Assembly: GCA_030530145.1 (NCBI GenBank)
Contig: JAUMVN010000002.1
Span: 185,375-249,374, forward strand
DNA length: 64,000 nucleotides
Source: Coriobacteriia bacterium
GTDB taxonomy: Bacteria > Actinomycetota > Coriobacteriia > Coriobacteriales > Atopobiaceae
Reading direction: 5' to 3'
Position 1 is the first letter of the stretch. Every line of letters starts with the position of its first letter. Position numbers and translations under genes: made by a program. Below the pieces are notes generated by a model. It was not told where the DNA came from. It saw only the letters and a program-made list of their open reading frames with translations, and did not search any database. This document shows positions 52,325-60,517 of the stretch, piece after piece.

Positions 52325-53350
52325 ATGGCCGAGACCCGCACCCCGCTGCTTTCCGTCCAGCATCTCTGCAAGGAGTTCCCCGTCGAGTCCGGCGTCTTCG
52401 GCAAGCGCTTCTCCAAGAAGAGCGTCCACGCCGTCAACGACGTCTCCTTCGACATCTATCCGGGCCAGACCTTCGGCCTCGTCGGCGAGTCCGGCTGCGG
52501 CAAGTCCACCACGGGCCGCTGCATCATGCGCCTCTCCAAGCCGACGAGCGGCAAGGTCCTCTTTGAGGGCAAGGACGTCGCGACGATGTCCAAGAAGGAG
52601 CTCAAGGAGATGCGCCGCAACATGCAGTTCATCTTCCAGGACCCCTACGCCTCGCTCAACCCCCGCATGACCATCAGCGAGATCGTCTCCGAGCCGTTGA
52701 TCATCCACGGCGTTATGAACGACGCCGGCGAGCGCGAGAAGTACGTCCGCGAGCTGCTCGATATGGTCGGCCTGAACCCCGAGCACATCAACCGCTACCC
52801 GCACGAGTTCTCCGGCGGCCAGCGCCAGCGCGTCGGCATCGCGCGCGCCTTCGCCCTGAAGCCGAAGCTGATCATCTGCGACGAGCCCGTCTCTGCCCTC
52901 GACGTCTCCATCCAGGCGCAGGTCCTGAACCTGCTCAACGACCTGCAGAAGGAGACCGGAACGGCGTATCTCTTCATTGCCCACGACCTCTCGGTCGTCC
53001 AGCACATCTCCGACAACATCGGCGTCATGTACCTGGGCAACATGATGGAGTACGCGGACTGGCAGAAGCTCTACGACGAGCCGTACCACCCCTACACGCA
53101 GTCGCTTCTCTCCGCCGTCCCGGTGCCCGACCCGGACATCCAGACCACCCGCAAGCGCATCATCCTGGCGGGCGACCCGCCCTCGCCGATCGACGCGCCC
53201 TCCGGCTGCTGCTTCCACACGCGCTGCCCCATGGCGTGCGCCAAGTGCGAGGCCGAGCGCCCGGAGTTCAAGGAAGTCGCCCCCGGCCACTTCTGCGCCT
53301 GCCACTTCGCGGCCCCCAACCCGATCAAGGAGTCCTCGATCGAGCTGTAG
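52325..53350 (+). CDS. oppF: Oligopeptide ABC importer ATPase
   Basis: The 341-residue ATPase starts immediately after the oppD stop. It has Walker A GESGCGKS, signature FSGGQRQRV, Walker B LIICDEPVSALD and the C-terminal GCCFHTRCPMACAKC motif. It pairs with OppD. A strong terminator closes the operon. Confidence 0.95.
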   Translation: MAETRTPLLSVQHLCKEFPVESGVFGKRFSKKSVHAVNDVSFDIYPGQTFGLVGESGCGKSTTGRCIMRLSKPTSGKVLFEGKDVATMSKKELKEMRRNMQFIFQDPYASLNPRMTISEIVSEPLIIHGVMNDAGEREKYVRELLDMVGLNPEHINRYPHEFSGGQRQRVGIARAFALKPKLIICDEPVSALDVSIQAQVLNLLNDLQKETGTAYLFIAHDLSVVQHISDNIGVMYLGNMMEYADWQKLYDEPYHPYTQSLLSAVPVPDPDIQTTRKRIILAGDPPSPIDAPSGCCFHTRCPMACAKCEAERPEFKEVAPGHFCACHFAAPNPIKESSIEL

Positions 53351-53380
53351 GAGCGAGCGACGCCCCTGCGCGGCCTGCTG

Positions 53381-53416
53381 ACGGCCCCTCCCGCCCAGGA
53401 GGGGCCGTTTCCTTTT
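53381..53416 (+). terminator. Rho-independent terminator of the opp operon
   Basis: A perfect 11-bp stem (53381-53391 with 53398-53408) is followed by TTCCTTTT. Confidence 0.9.
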
Positions 53417-53423
53417 GACCGCT

Positions 53424-53557
53424 TTGGGGACGTTGGTTGCAGCTCTCAAATGAGGAGTTCGGGGACGTAGGTTGCAACTCTCAAATGAGAGCTGCAACCT
53501 ACGTCCCCAAAGCTCTCAAATAAGAGCTACAACCTACGTCCCCAAAGCTCTCGTTTT
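53424..53557. repeat. Family-3 array: two direct and two inverted units at 35-bp spacing
   Basis: GGGGACGT begins direct units at 53426 and 53461, 35 bp apart. Its reverse complement ends inverted units at 53508 and 53543, also 35 bp apart. The two central units form a 22-bp hairpin with one mismatch (53461-53482 with 53487-53508). Units also contain GGTTGCAGCTCTCA or a close variant. The array lies between the opp terminator and the tRNA promoter. Confidence 0.85.
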
Positions 53558-53649
53558 TGTCTATGGGGTTGAGACTGAGACGAGTTTGGATGATTTCAAG
53601 CGCTTGACCTGCGGTTTTGGGAATCGGCGAAAGTTTTTTAAAAATGGGC

Positions 53650-53679
53650 TTGCATTGGCGTTGCAGAGGATGTTATATT
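53650..53679 (+). promoter_or_regulatory. Promoter of tRNA-Leu
   Basis: TTGCAT (53650-53655) and TATATT (53674-53679) are 18 bases apart, 25 bases before the mature tRNA 5' end. Confidence 0.65.
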
Positions 53680-53703
53680 CTTTCTCGCGCGAAAGCGCAG
53701 CAA

Positions 53704-53792
53704 GTCGGAGTGGCGGAATTGGCAGACGCGCTAGCTTGAGGTGCTAGTGACTGTTAAAGGTCGTGCGGGTTCAAGTCCCGCCTCCGACACCA
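53704..53792 (+). tRNA. tRNA-Leu, anticodon GAG
   Basis: The acceptor stem pairs GTCGGAG with CTCCGAC, and CCA is encoded. The anticodon stem CTAGC/GCTAG closes the loop TTGAGGT, giving anticodon GAG. A long variable arm between it and the TTCAAGT T-loop marks a class II tRNA. It reads CUC and CUU codons; CTC is among the commonest leucine codons here. Confidence 0.97.
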
Positions 53793-53800
53793 CGAATTTT

Positions 53801-53834
53801 AGAGGGTCTCAACGGAGGCCCTCTTTTTATTTTT
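53801..53834 (+). terminator. Terminator of tRNA-Leu
   Basis: A 10-bp stem with one wobble (53801-53810 with 53815-53824) and loop AACG is followed by TTTTTATTTTT. Confidence 0.93.
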
Positions 53835-53952
53835 CGTTTTGTTTTCGTCGATGTCTAATTGAGAAAATCGCTGAAACCCGGGCGTTTCGCGACGACGGGC
53901 GCGCGACGGCGGGGGAATAGCATCTATGCCAACCTTTCGAAGGGAGTCATAG

Positions 53953-54375
53953 ATGATCGACCAGCTCACTGTTTGCCTGCCCGACGGCCCCGGTAAGCTC
54001 GCCCAGATGTGCCACGTGCTCGGCGAGAACGGCGTCCAGATCCATGCCCTGATGGTCGCCGAGACGGTCGACTTCGGCATCATCCGCGTGATCTGCGACA
54101 AACCGAGGACGACCGCCGCCCTGCTGCGCGAGAAGGGCTACAACGCCATGTGCGCGCGCGTGGTCGCCGCCGAGGTGGAGAACGTGCCCGGCGCGCTCGG
54201 CCGCCTGCTCGACCGCCTGGCCTCGAGCGACCTCAACGTCGAATACGCCTACACTTGCTCTTTGGGCGAGCGCGCCGTGGACGTGATCAAGGCCACCGGC
54301 GAGCCGCTCGAGATCAAGCTGCGCGAGAGCGGCCTGGCCTTCCTCGAGGCGAAGGATCTGTACCAGGTCGACTAG
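53953..54375 (+). CDS. Tandem ACT-domain protein
   Basis: The 140-residue protein consists of two ACT domains: residues 1-70 (LPDGPGKLAQMCHVLGENGVQI) and 71-140 (VPGALGRLLDRLASSDLNVEY), quoted as split blocks. ACT pairs bind amino acids and regulate enzymes or act alone as sensors. The ligand is not evident. ATG 53953 follows CGAAGGGAG. The phosphatase gene starts 36 bases after its stop and may be co-transcribed. Confidence 0.88.
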   Translation: MIDQLTVCLPDGPGKLAQMCHVLGENGVQIHALMVAETVDFGIIRVICDKPRTTAALLREKGYNAMCARVVAAEVENVPGALGRLLDRLASSDLNVEYAYTCSLGERAVDVIKATGEPLEIKLRESGLAFLEAKDLYQVD

Positions 54376-54411
54376 GCCCTCTTTGCGCCCGTACGAGAGC
54401 CGAGGGAACCT

Positions 54412-56646
54412 ATGGCAAAGGCAAGAGGGGCGCTCGCCAAGCGTCATATGGAGGGGCTCGGGGAGGGAAGCCTCGCGGGGACCCTCTCGCGCCTGCTCCA
54501 GCTCACGAGCGATGCGGTCCTTGCGTTCGACGGCGACGGCCGCGTGCTTCTTGCCAACGACGAGGCCATCGACGTGCTCGGCGCGAAGGGCGTGGACATC
54601 GCGGGGCTCAAGGTGCAGGACTTCTTCCCGGACCTCGGCGGTGACCATGCGTCCGAGGCCGGCGGCCCCGATGAGCCGCTTGCCGGCGTGCCCTTCTCGC
54701 TCGACGGCTCCGCGACGCCCGTTCGCGCCCGCTCGCTCGACGGCGAGCTCATCGAGATGACCGTGCGCTGCGAGTCCGTCCAGGCCCCGGGCAAGACGTA
54801 CCTGCTCGTCGCGCACCCGACGGGCGTCGACGCCGCCTCGGTGCGCGAGCGCGACCGCACGCTTGAGGACCTTCGCCGCGCGAACCGGCGTCTCTCGGGC
54901 GCCATGAACATCGTCCTGGACACGCTCGACGCCCAGGACGTCGGCGAGCTCTTCGGCCGCACCCTCGAGAGCCTCTACAAGACGATGGAGGCCGACGGCA
55001 CCGTGGTCTACCTGGCCGGCAACGACGGCTTCCACCTGCGCGGCGCGTCGGGGGACATCGACGTCTCCCGCGTGCCGCGCTTCATGCACTTCGGCCGCAC
55101 CGTCGAGAACCTCGCCACCCGTGCCGGCGAGGCCGTGCGCCTGCGCGTCGTCGCCCCCACGGGCGACGCCCTGCGCGCGGGGCGCCTGACCGTGCGCGAC
55201 GTGGCGAACGAGGACACCCGCGAGGTCGTCCGCATCCCGTCGAAACTCCTGCCCCCGTTCACCAGTTTCATCGCCGTGCCCGTGTGGTTCGACGGCTCGG
55301 TGATCTCCATCATCGAGGTCGGCTGGAAGCGGCAGCACCCCATAGCCAAGGACGACGCGCGCCTGCTCGACTCCGTGGCCCATTACCTGGCCGTCCAACT
55401 CGCGGGCGCGTTCGCGACCATGCGGGCGCAGCGCGCCTCTCGCCTGGACGAGACCCTCTCGGACCTTCGCGAGGAGGTCCTGGGGATGGGGGAGGACGAG
55501 GATCCCCGTCAGGTGATCGTCGACGTGCTCTCCGACGCGGCGCTGGAGCTGGAAGCGGCTTTCGTCGAGCTCGAGGTGGGCGAGGACGGCCTGATCGCGG
55601 GCGAGCTGCCGCTCACGGGCTCTTGGGAGCTCTCGGTCGACCTCGACGAGCTCTGCGACGGCCACGTGAGCGACGGGATGGCCGTCGTGCCCCTCGGCGT
55701 CGGGACGGCCATCCACGACGCCCTCCGCGACCTCGGCGAGCCCTGCGAGGGCGTCTTCCTGGACGGCGGCGTCGTGGCGGGAAAGAGGCGCTGCTGCCTG
55801 ATGCTGCGGCCCGACGGCGCCGAGCCCTTCGACGACGTGGAGCAGGGTTTCCTCGCGAGGCTCGTGTCCTGTGCGCGCGACGTGGCGCGCGGCGAGCAGT
55901 CCAGGGTCGAGAACAGGCGCATCTCGCAGGCGCTGCAGTCGGGGATGAGAAACGAGCTCCAGCGCGTCGACGGGCTCAGCGCCCAGGGCATCTACTCGTC
56001 GGCCACGGCGGCGGCGTTCGTGGGCGGCGACTTCTACGACCTGATCCGCCTGCCGGACCGGCGCGCCTGCGTGATCATGGGCGACGTCTCGGGCAAGGGC
56101 GTCGAGGCGGCCTCGGTCTCGGCGGCGGTGAAGACGGCGCTCGGCGCCTACGCCTGGGAGGGGCTCGCCCCTGCCAGGATGGTCCGCTCGCTCAATGACT
56201 TCCTTCTCGGCTTCTCGCGCGTGGAGACCTTCGCCACGCTCTTCGTGGGCATCATCGACCTGGCGGCGGCGACGATCACGTACTGCTCAGCCGGCCATCC
56301 GCCGGCGCTCCTCGTCCACGCAGGGGCCGACGAGATGCGCCTGCTGGACGTCCAGTCGGGCGTGGTGGGCGCCTTCGCCGACATCTCGTACCAGGACGGC
56401 GTCGCGGCGCTCTCCGAGGGCGACGTGCTCCTGCTGTACACCGACGGCACCACGGAGGCCCGGGACCCCTCCGGCGCGTTCTTCGGCGAGCAGGGCCTGC
56501 GGGACATGGTCATGCGCGAGTCGGCCGGCGAGAAGCCCTATGAGGGCTTCCTGGACCGCCTGCTGGCCTGTGTGGAGGACTTTACCGGCAACAAGCTCGA
56601 GGACGACGTGGCCATGGTCTGCGTGCGCTTCGACGAGCTCGGCTAG
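54412..56646 (+). CDS. PAS/GAF-domain PP2C-type serine phosphatase (RsbU-like)
   Basis: The 744-residue protein has a PAS-like N-terminal domain (about 22-140, LLQLTSDAVLAFDGDGRVLLANDEA in part), one or two GAF-like domains (about 165-500) and a C-terminal SpoIIE/RsbU phosphatase domain (about 510-744). Metal-binding blocks are GGDFYDL near 539, MGDVSGKGVEAA near 556, YTDGTTEAR and DDVAMVCVR. It should dephosphorylate a STAS-domain antagonist in response to a small molecule or redox signal sensed by the N-terminal domains. The STAS/HATPase protein 333 bp downstream is the natural partner. No membrane span is seen. Confidence 0.9.
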   Translation: MAKARGALAKRHMEGLGEGSLAGTLSRLLQLTSDAVLAFDGDGRVLLANDEAIDVLGAKGVDIAGLKVQDFFPDLGGDHASEAGGPDEPLAGVPFSLDGSATPVRARSLDGELIEMTVRCESVQAPGKTYLLVAHPTGVDAASVRERDRTLEDLRRANRRLSGAMNIVLDTLDAQDVGELFGRTLESLYKTMEADGTVVYLAGNDGFHLRGASGDIDVSRVPRFMHFGRTVENLATRAGEAVRLRVVAPTGDALRAGRLTVRDVANEDTREVVRIPSKLLPPFTSFIAVPVWFDGSVISIIEVGWKRQHPIAKDDARLLDSVAHYLAVQLAGAFATMRAQRASRLDETLSDLREEVLGMGEDEDPRQVIVDVLSDAALELEAAFVELEVGEDGLIAGELPLTGSWELSVDLDELCDGHVSDGMAVVPLGVGTAIHDALRDLGEPCEGVFLDGGVVAGKRRCCLMLRPDGAEPFDDVEQGFLARLVSCARDVARGEQSRVENRRISQALQSGMRNELQRVDGLSAQGIYSSATAAAFVGGDFYDLIRLPDRRACVIMGDVSGKGVEAASVSAAVKTALGAYAWEGLAPARMVRSLNDFLLGFSRVETFATLFVGIIDLAAATITYCSAGHPPALLVHAGADEMRLLDVQSGVVGAFADISYQDGVAALSEGDVLLLYTDGTTEARDPSGAFFGEQGLRDMVMRESAGEKPYEGFLDRLLACVEDFTGNKLEDDVAMVCVRFDELG

Positions 56647-56706
56647 GCGGCCCGCGGCCGGGGAGGCCGCTACCGGGGGGCGGGGGCGGCGGGCCGCGGG
56701 CTTCTC

Positions 56707-56887
56707 GCCACAAAACGGCGCTCTCGGCGACGCGGGCGCTTGGCGACGCCACAAAAGCGTGTCGCCGGCGACAGCTGGGTGTCGCCGGAGCCGCTGCTTT
56801 GTGGCAAGAAGGGCCCGCAGCGTCGCCGACGCCACTGTTCTGTGGCGCGTTGCCGGCGCGACGTCGCCGGGGGTGCAGTTCTGTGGC
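56707..56887. repeat. Family-2 array, locus B: two inverted and three direct units at 41-bp spacing
   Basis: Direct GTCGCC units start at 56781, 56822 and 56863; inverted units end at 56731 and 56772. All neighbouring units are 41 bp apart. The arms are separated by eight bases, the same as at locus A, and end in TGTGGC/GCCACA. It fills the 333-bp gap between the phosphatase gene and the STAS/HATPase gene. Confidence 0.85.
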
Positions 56888-56979
56888 AAGAGGCGCGGGC
56901 GGCGGAACCCGGCAAAACGCCCGAGGCGTTCGAAGGACATCTCGGTTTAGCTGCCGTTCAGGGTGGGCATGTTAGTCCT

Positions 56980-57735
56980 ATGGCGACGATAGCGAACATA
57001 GCCCAGGTTTCTGTGGACGGCGACCTCGACGTGAGGAGCGTCCCCGGGGTCCGCCGCACGCTCGACGGCCTCATCGATTCCGGCTGCCGCCGCGTCGTGC
57101 TGAACATGGGGCGAGCCGCCTATGCGGACTCCGCCGGGATGGGCCTTATCCTCGCTGAGCTGCGCCGCATGCGCGACGTCGGGGGGCTTCTCTCGCTCAC
57201 GAACGTCTCGGACCGCGTGTATCAGTCGCTCTGTCGCATGCGCATGGCGGACTTCGTGCCCATAGCGCGCGCGGGGGCGACGAACGAGGTGCCAGAGCTC
57301 CCTGCAGGCGCGCTGCCTGTGTGGAGAACGACGTTTCGCGTGGATGCCGATCAGCTTGACCGGACAAGGCGCCGGCTCGAGAAGCTGCTCTGCGGCCTGC
57401 CGCTCTCCGACAGCGACCTCTTCGACCTCAATCTGGCCTCCGGCGAGGCTGTGGGCAACGCGGTGGACCACACCTGCGCAGCCGGCGTGCTCGTGACGGT
57501 CGCGGCGTACACGGACCGGGTGGTCGTCGACGTCGCCGACTGCGGCGGGGGCGTAGACGGCTCCTGCCTGGACGGCCTGCAGGACGAGTCCGACCCGTTC
57601 TCCGAGCGCGGACGCGGCATCAAGCTCATGCGGCTTCTTGCCGATTCGGTGACGATAAGCCCGAAGTCGACAGGGGAGGGCACCGTCGTCCGCCTGGTCA
57701 AGATGTTCCCGGTTCCCGACGGGGCGTGCAAGTAG
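56980..57735 (+). CDS. Fused STAS (anti-sigma antagonist) and HATPase (anti-sigma kinase) protein
   Basis: The 251-residue protein joins two partner-switching modules. Residues 1-105 are a STAS domain with the phosphorylatable Ser51 in YADSAGMGLI. Residues about 115-245 are an RsbW/SpoIIAB-like GHKL ATPase: N-box GEAVGNAVDH, G1 DCGGGVDG and G2 SERGRGIKLMR. Normally these are two proteins that bind each other, the kinase phosphorylating the antagonist serine. ATG 56980 has only a weak ribosome site. The RsbU-like phosphatase upstream would reverse phosphorylation. No sigma factor is nearby, so the output is unknown. Confidence 0.87.
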   Translation: MATIANIAQVSVDGDLDVRSVPGVRRTLDGLIDSGCRRVVLNMGRAAYADSAGMGLILAELRRMRDVGGLLSLTNVSDRVYQSLCRMRMADFVPIARAGATNEVPELPAGALPVWRTTFRVDADQLDRTRRRLEKLLCGLPLSDSDLFDLNLASGEAVGNAVDHTCAAGVLVTVAAYTDRVVVDVADCGGGVDGSCLDGLQDESDPFSERGRGIKLMRLLADSVTISPKSTGEGTVVRLVKMFPVPDGACK

Positions 57736-57806
57736 GGACTGGCTCGCGGGCGCTCGCGGTTTAGCGAGAGGTGCTTTGTGCGCTGTCTGGTCTCCTCGGC
57801 ACCGGC

Positions 57807-57947
57807 GTTGCGTAAATCGGCCTGATGGCACGGATTGGGGTGTTCGTGTTGCGCAATTCGGCCTGATGGCACGGATATTCTGCCATCAGGCCGAATTGCG
57901 CAACGCATTGATGGCCGAGATTGCCATCAGGACGGTTTCCACGACGC
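57807..57947. repeat. Family-4 array: two direct and two inverted units at 41-bp spacing
   Basis: GTTGCG begins direct units at 57807 and 57848, 41 bp apart, both reading on to CGGCCTGATGGCA. A perfect 24-bp inverted repeat (57848-57871 with 57881-57904) joins the second direct unit to an inverted one. TGCCATCAGG recurs 41 bp later (57881 and 57922), giving a partial fourth unit. The array lies where the STAS/HATPase gene and the ABC operon converge; 57948-57990 holds nothing else. Confidence 0.88.
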
Positions 57948-57990
57948 GTGCGGGAAAGTCGTCGGTTCCTTCGGGGCGGCCCCGAGGCGG

Positions 57991-58821
57991 TCAACGCTGC
58001 CACGGCTCCCGCGTATCCGACAGCGCGTACACGGCCAAGGCCATAACCGCCGACGCGAGGGGTAGAAACCAGAGCCTCGGGCTTTCGCCGCCGGCCACCC
58101 ATCGTTGCCATTCAACGCCTTGGAAAGAGACGAAGGCATGGATTGGGTTCTCGACGAGCGCGATGCCGGGTAGGTTGCGCAGGATATCGCTCACGAAGGA
58201 GTTGCCGTTCGCGACGGCGGGCAGAAACAGCAGGATCACGAGGATGAACGCTCCGACAGAGCTCCCCGTCAGCCTTCGCAAGCCCGCATATACGACGGTC
58301 GTGAAGAGCGTCGTTCCCGCCAGGTGGGCAAAGCAGGCTACTGCGACGACGACGGGGCGCGCGTCGTCCCGCGGCTCCTGTCCCGTCATCAGGAGATAAA
58401 CATCCTCGGAGCCGGATGCCCGCAGGCCCGAGGATGCGGCCCCGCTCGCGAACGATATCGCGAAGATCGCCAAAGCGACCAGGACTGCCACCAAGGTCGC
58501 GTCAGCCGCCTCGGAACGCCACAGCCTGCGGAGCGACCCCTGCCCCGTGACCGCCATCTCGTGCACCTCCGACGAGAAGACCAACGTCGTCAACGTCATC
58601 GAGCATGCGGGAGAGAGGAGCCAAGCGATGCTCAGCTGCCCGCTCGTCCCCAAGTCGAATTGCAAGAAATCAATCGCGTCAGGTTGAGTTCCTGCAGGTA
58701 ATGACCGCAGGAAACCGGCTTGGTTGTAGCGGACGACGATGATGGAGGCGAGCAGTAGCGCGAAAACCAGGCCTCGGTTGGCAAGGCAGGTCCTCAAGAG
58801 TTTTCTTCCGTGCCTAAGCAT
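57991..58821 (-). CDS. ABC transporter membrane subunit (third of three)
   Basis: The 276-residue protein has about six predicted helices and ABC-2-like spacing, but no motif I can match to a named family. The first helix (GLVFALLLASIIVV) follows a basic N-terminus. ATG 58821 follows AAAGGAGCC. It is the last gene of a minus-strand operon with one ATPase, one anchored protein and two other membrane subunits of similar size. An exporter or bacteriocin self-protection system is a reasonable guess. Confidence 0.75.
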   Translation of the reverse strand: MLRHGRKLLRTCLANRGLVFALLLASIIVVRYNQAGFLRSLPAGTQPDAIDFLQFDLGTSGQLSIAWLLSPACSMTLTTLVFSSEVHEMAVTGQGSLRRLWRSEAADATLVAVLVALAIFAISFASGAASSGLRASGSEDVYLLMTGQEPRDDARPVVVAVACFAHLAGTTLFTTVVYAGLRRLTGSSVGAFILVILLFLPAVANGNSFVSDILRNLPGIALVENPIHAFVSFQGVEWQRWVAGGESPRLWFLPLASAVMALAVYALSDTREPWQR

Positions 58822-58847
58822 GAGGCTCCTTTGGTTGCGGGTGCTAT

Positions 58848-59681
58848 TCAGAAGAACTCGGGCCGTGCGTTGATCCGGGCGAAACCTATCGCTGCGCATG
58901 AGGCGCAGAAAACGATGGAGAGGGCTTCCAATACGTAGGGGCTAAGGCCCCCGGGTGCGTAGAGCGCGTTTCTTGCCAGCATGTTCCAATCGCCGAATAG
59001 GAAAGTCCCCGGGACGATCGCTGAGGCAGCCGAGAAGGCCGCGACGCAAGCGAAGGACCAGAACGGTTTCATGTAGAGCGACAAAAGAGCCAGAAGCTGC
59101 GCGAGCAGAATGTGCGGCAGCAAGATACAGAGCGCCGTATGCGCGAATAGGGCCTGCGAAGAGATGCCCGCGGCACAGGCCCGCGCACCGGCCTGTGAGA
59201 CGACGGCGCCCGCCTCTGCCTGCGCGCCGATCCAGGAAGACGCCGAGAAACACGCGCAGATCGCCAACGACAGGGCGATGCGGGCGACGGCCAGCAGCAG
59301 CGTAGCCAGGCAAACCGCGCCCCACCACGCCCCCGATGAGCCGACGCGCAAGAGGCGCTGGCGGCCCGCCTTGCCGCCTGCTTGCCGGAGCGCGCACGCC
59401 GCCACGGCAAAGAACAACGCCTGGCCCATGAGCCACCTAAAGGGGACGACGGGAGGGGAGTGCAGGGAGAGCGCCCGCTCCGGCTCGCCGCGGTACAGGA
59501 GGTGCAGCGCATAGAGCAACGAGAACGGGGAAGATGAGCGCTCCGAAGAGGCGAGCGCCGCGCGCAGGATCGCTGCGTCGTAGAGGGCACATGCGGCCAT
59601 GAGCGCGAGCATGGCGCGGCTGCGCGGGAACGCGAGGCGACGGGCGAGCACGACTGCCCGCAAACGGCGCGACCTTCTCAT
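58848..59681 (-). CDS. ABC transporter membrane subunit (second of three)
   Basis: The 277-residue protein is very hydrophobic and Ala/Leu-rich with about six spans. ATG 59681 is preferred because it follows CAAGGG and begins just past the upstream stop; the frame is open further upstream but overlaps the preceding gene. It is 26 bases from the next gene. Cys and Ala content is high. No specific family is recognised. Confidence 0.7.
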   Translation of the reverse strand: MRRSRRLRAVVLARRLAFPRSRAMLALMAACALYDAAILRAALASSERSSSPFSLLYALHLLYRGEPERALSLHSPPVVPFRWLMGQALFFAVAACALRQAGGKAGRQRLLRVGSSGAWWGAVCLATLLLAVARIALSLAICACFSASSWIGAQAEAGAVVSQAGARACAAGISSQALFAHTALCILLPHILLAQLLALLSLYMKPFWSFACVAAFSAASAIVPGTFLFGDWNMLARNALYAPGGLSPYVLEALSIVFCASCAAIGFARINARPEFF

Positions 59682-59695
59682 GTGACGTGCCCTTG

Positions 59696-60517
59696 TCACA
59701 GGACATCGGCCCCCGGGGCCTTGGCCGCCGTGTATCCGACGACCGAGGCCAATGCCGCGGCGAGACATGCGAGCACGGCTCCGATACTCATCCCTGGATA
59801 TTGCTGGTACGGGCTCAGGATGTTCTGCGGGGAATAGCAGGCCAGACCGACGGAGTCGAGGAGGAAGCTCAAGAGCAGGGACCCTAAAAACGGCAGCAAG
59901 ATAATCGTCAGCCGCGAGCGGATGCGGTATGAGCAGGCGGCGCAGAGGCAGTTGAGAAGGCAGGCGTATACCGTTCCGATGGCAAGGAACAGCAGGGTGT
60001 AGCACAGCGGAGATGTGTAATACAACTCGGCGCCCGCCGCGCGGGAGGTTATGGGGAAGAGCATCGTGACGGGGTCGGGTTGGACCAGGGGAACGAGCAG
60101 CATGGTCGCGAGCAGGTTCATGACCTGCGGAACGATGAAGACGACGGCGCCCGAGGCGCAGCTCGCCACGAGTTTGGCCCGCGCATAGGAGCCGGCGCTC
60201 GACCTGGCGGCAAGCACCGGCGCCAACCCTCCGTTGAGGTCCGCGCACCCGGACGAGGCGAACGGGGCGCAGCACAGCAGCGGGGAGAGATAGTAGAAGA
60301 GGACCGACCAGATGGATTGCGGCGTGCCTCCCATCCAGGACGCCCAGACCGTCGGGGGCATGCCATTTGCCCCGGAGCGCCATTGGGCCCAGGCGTCCGC
60401 CGCGCAGTACTGCAACGGGACGAAGCAGAGCTGTAGCGTCGCCAGGCCCAACGCGACGCAGAACGCGACCCTGAACTCGTAGCCCGAGAGGGCCCGTCTC
60501 AGCTCGTATGCGATCAT
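59696..60517 (-). CDS. ABC transporter membrane subunit (first of three)
   Basis: The 273-residue protein has about six spans and a short basic N-terminus, MIAYELRRALSGYEFR, typical of ABC-2 exporter permeases. Its ATG overlaps the stop of the anchored protein gene in ATGA, showing translational coupling. The large first outer loop contains a WASWMGG region. Substrate unknown. Confidence 0.78.
   Translation of the reverse strand: MIAYELRRALSGYEFRVAFCVALGLATLQLCFVPLQYCAADAWAQWRSGANGMPPTVWASWMGGTPQSIWSVLFYYLSPLLCCAPFASSGCADLNGGLAPVLAARSSAGSYARAKLVASCASGAVVFIVPQVMNLLATMLLVPLVQPDPVTMLFPITSRAAGAELYYTSPLCYTLLFLAIGTVYACLLNCLCAACSYRIRSRLTIILLPFLGSLLLSFLLDSVGLACYSPQNILSPYQQYPGMSIGAVLACLAAALASVVGYTAAKAPGADVL

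Noticed and set aside
53424..53557. Extra terminator of the opp operon
   Set aside because: Despite strong pairing there is no T tract after the central hairpin, and a perfect terminator already lies upstream.
56707..57947. Coding tandem repeats
   Set aside because: A 41-bp period changes reading frame at each unit, and no ORF across the arrays has a ribosome site or plausible composition.
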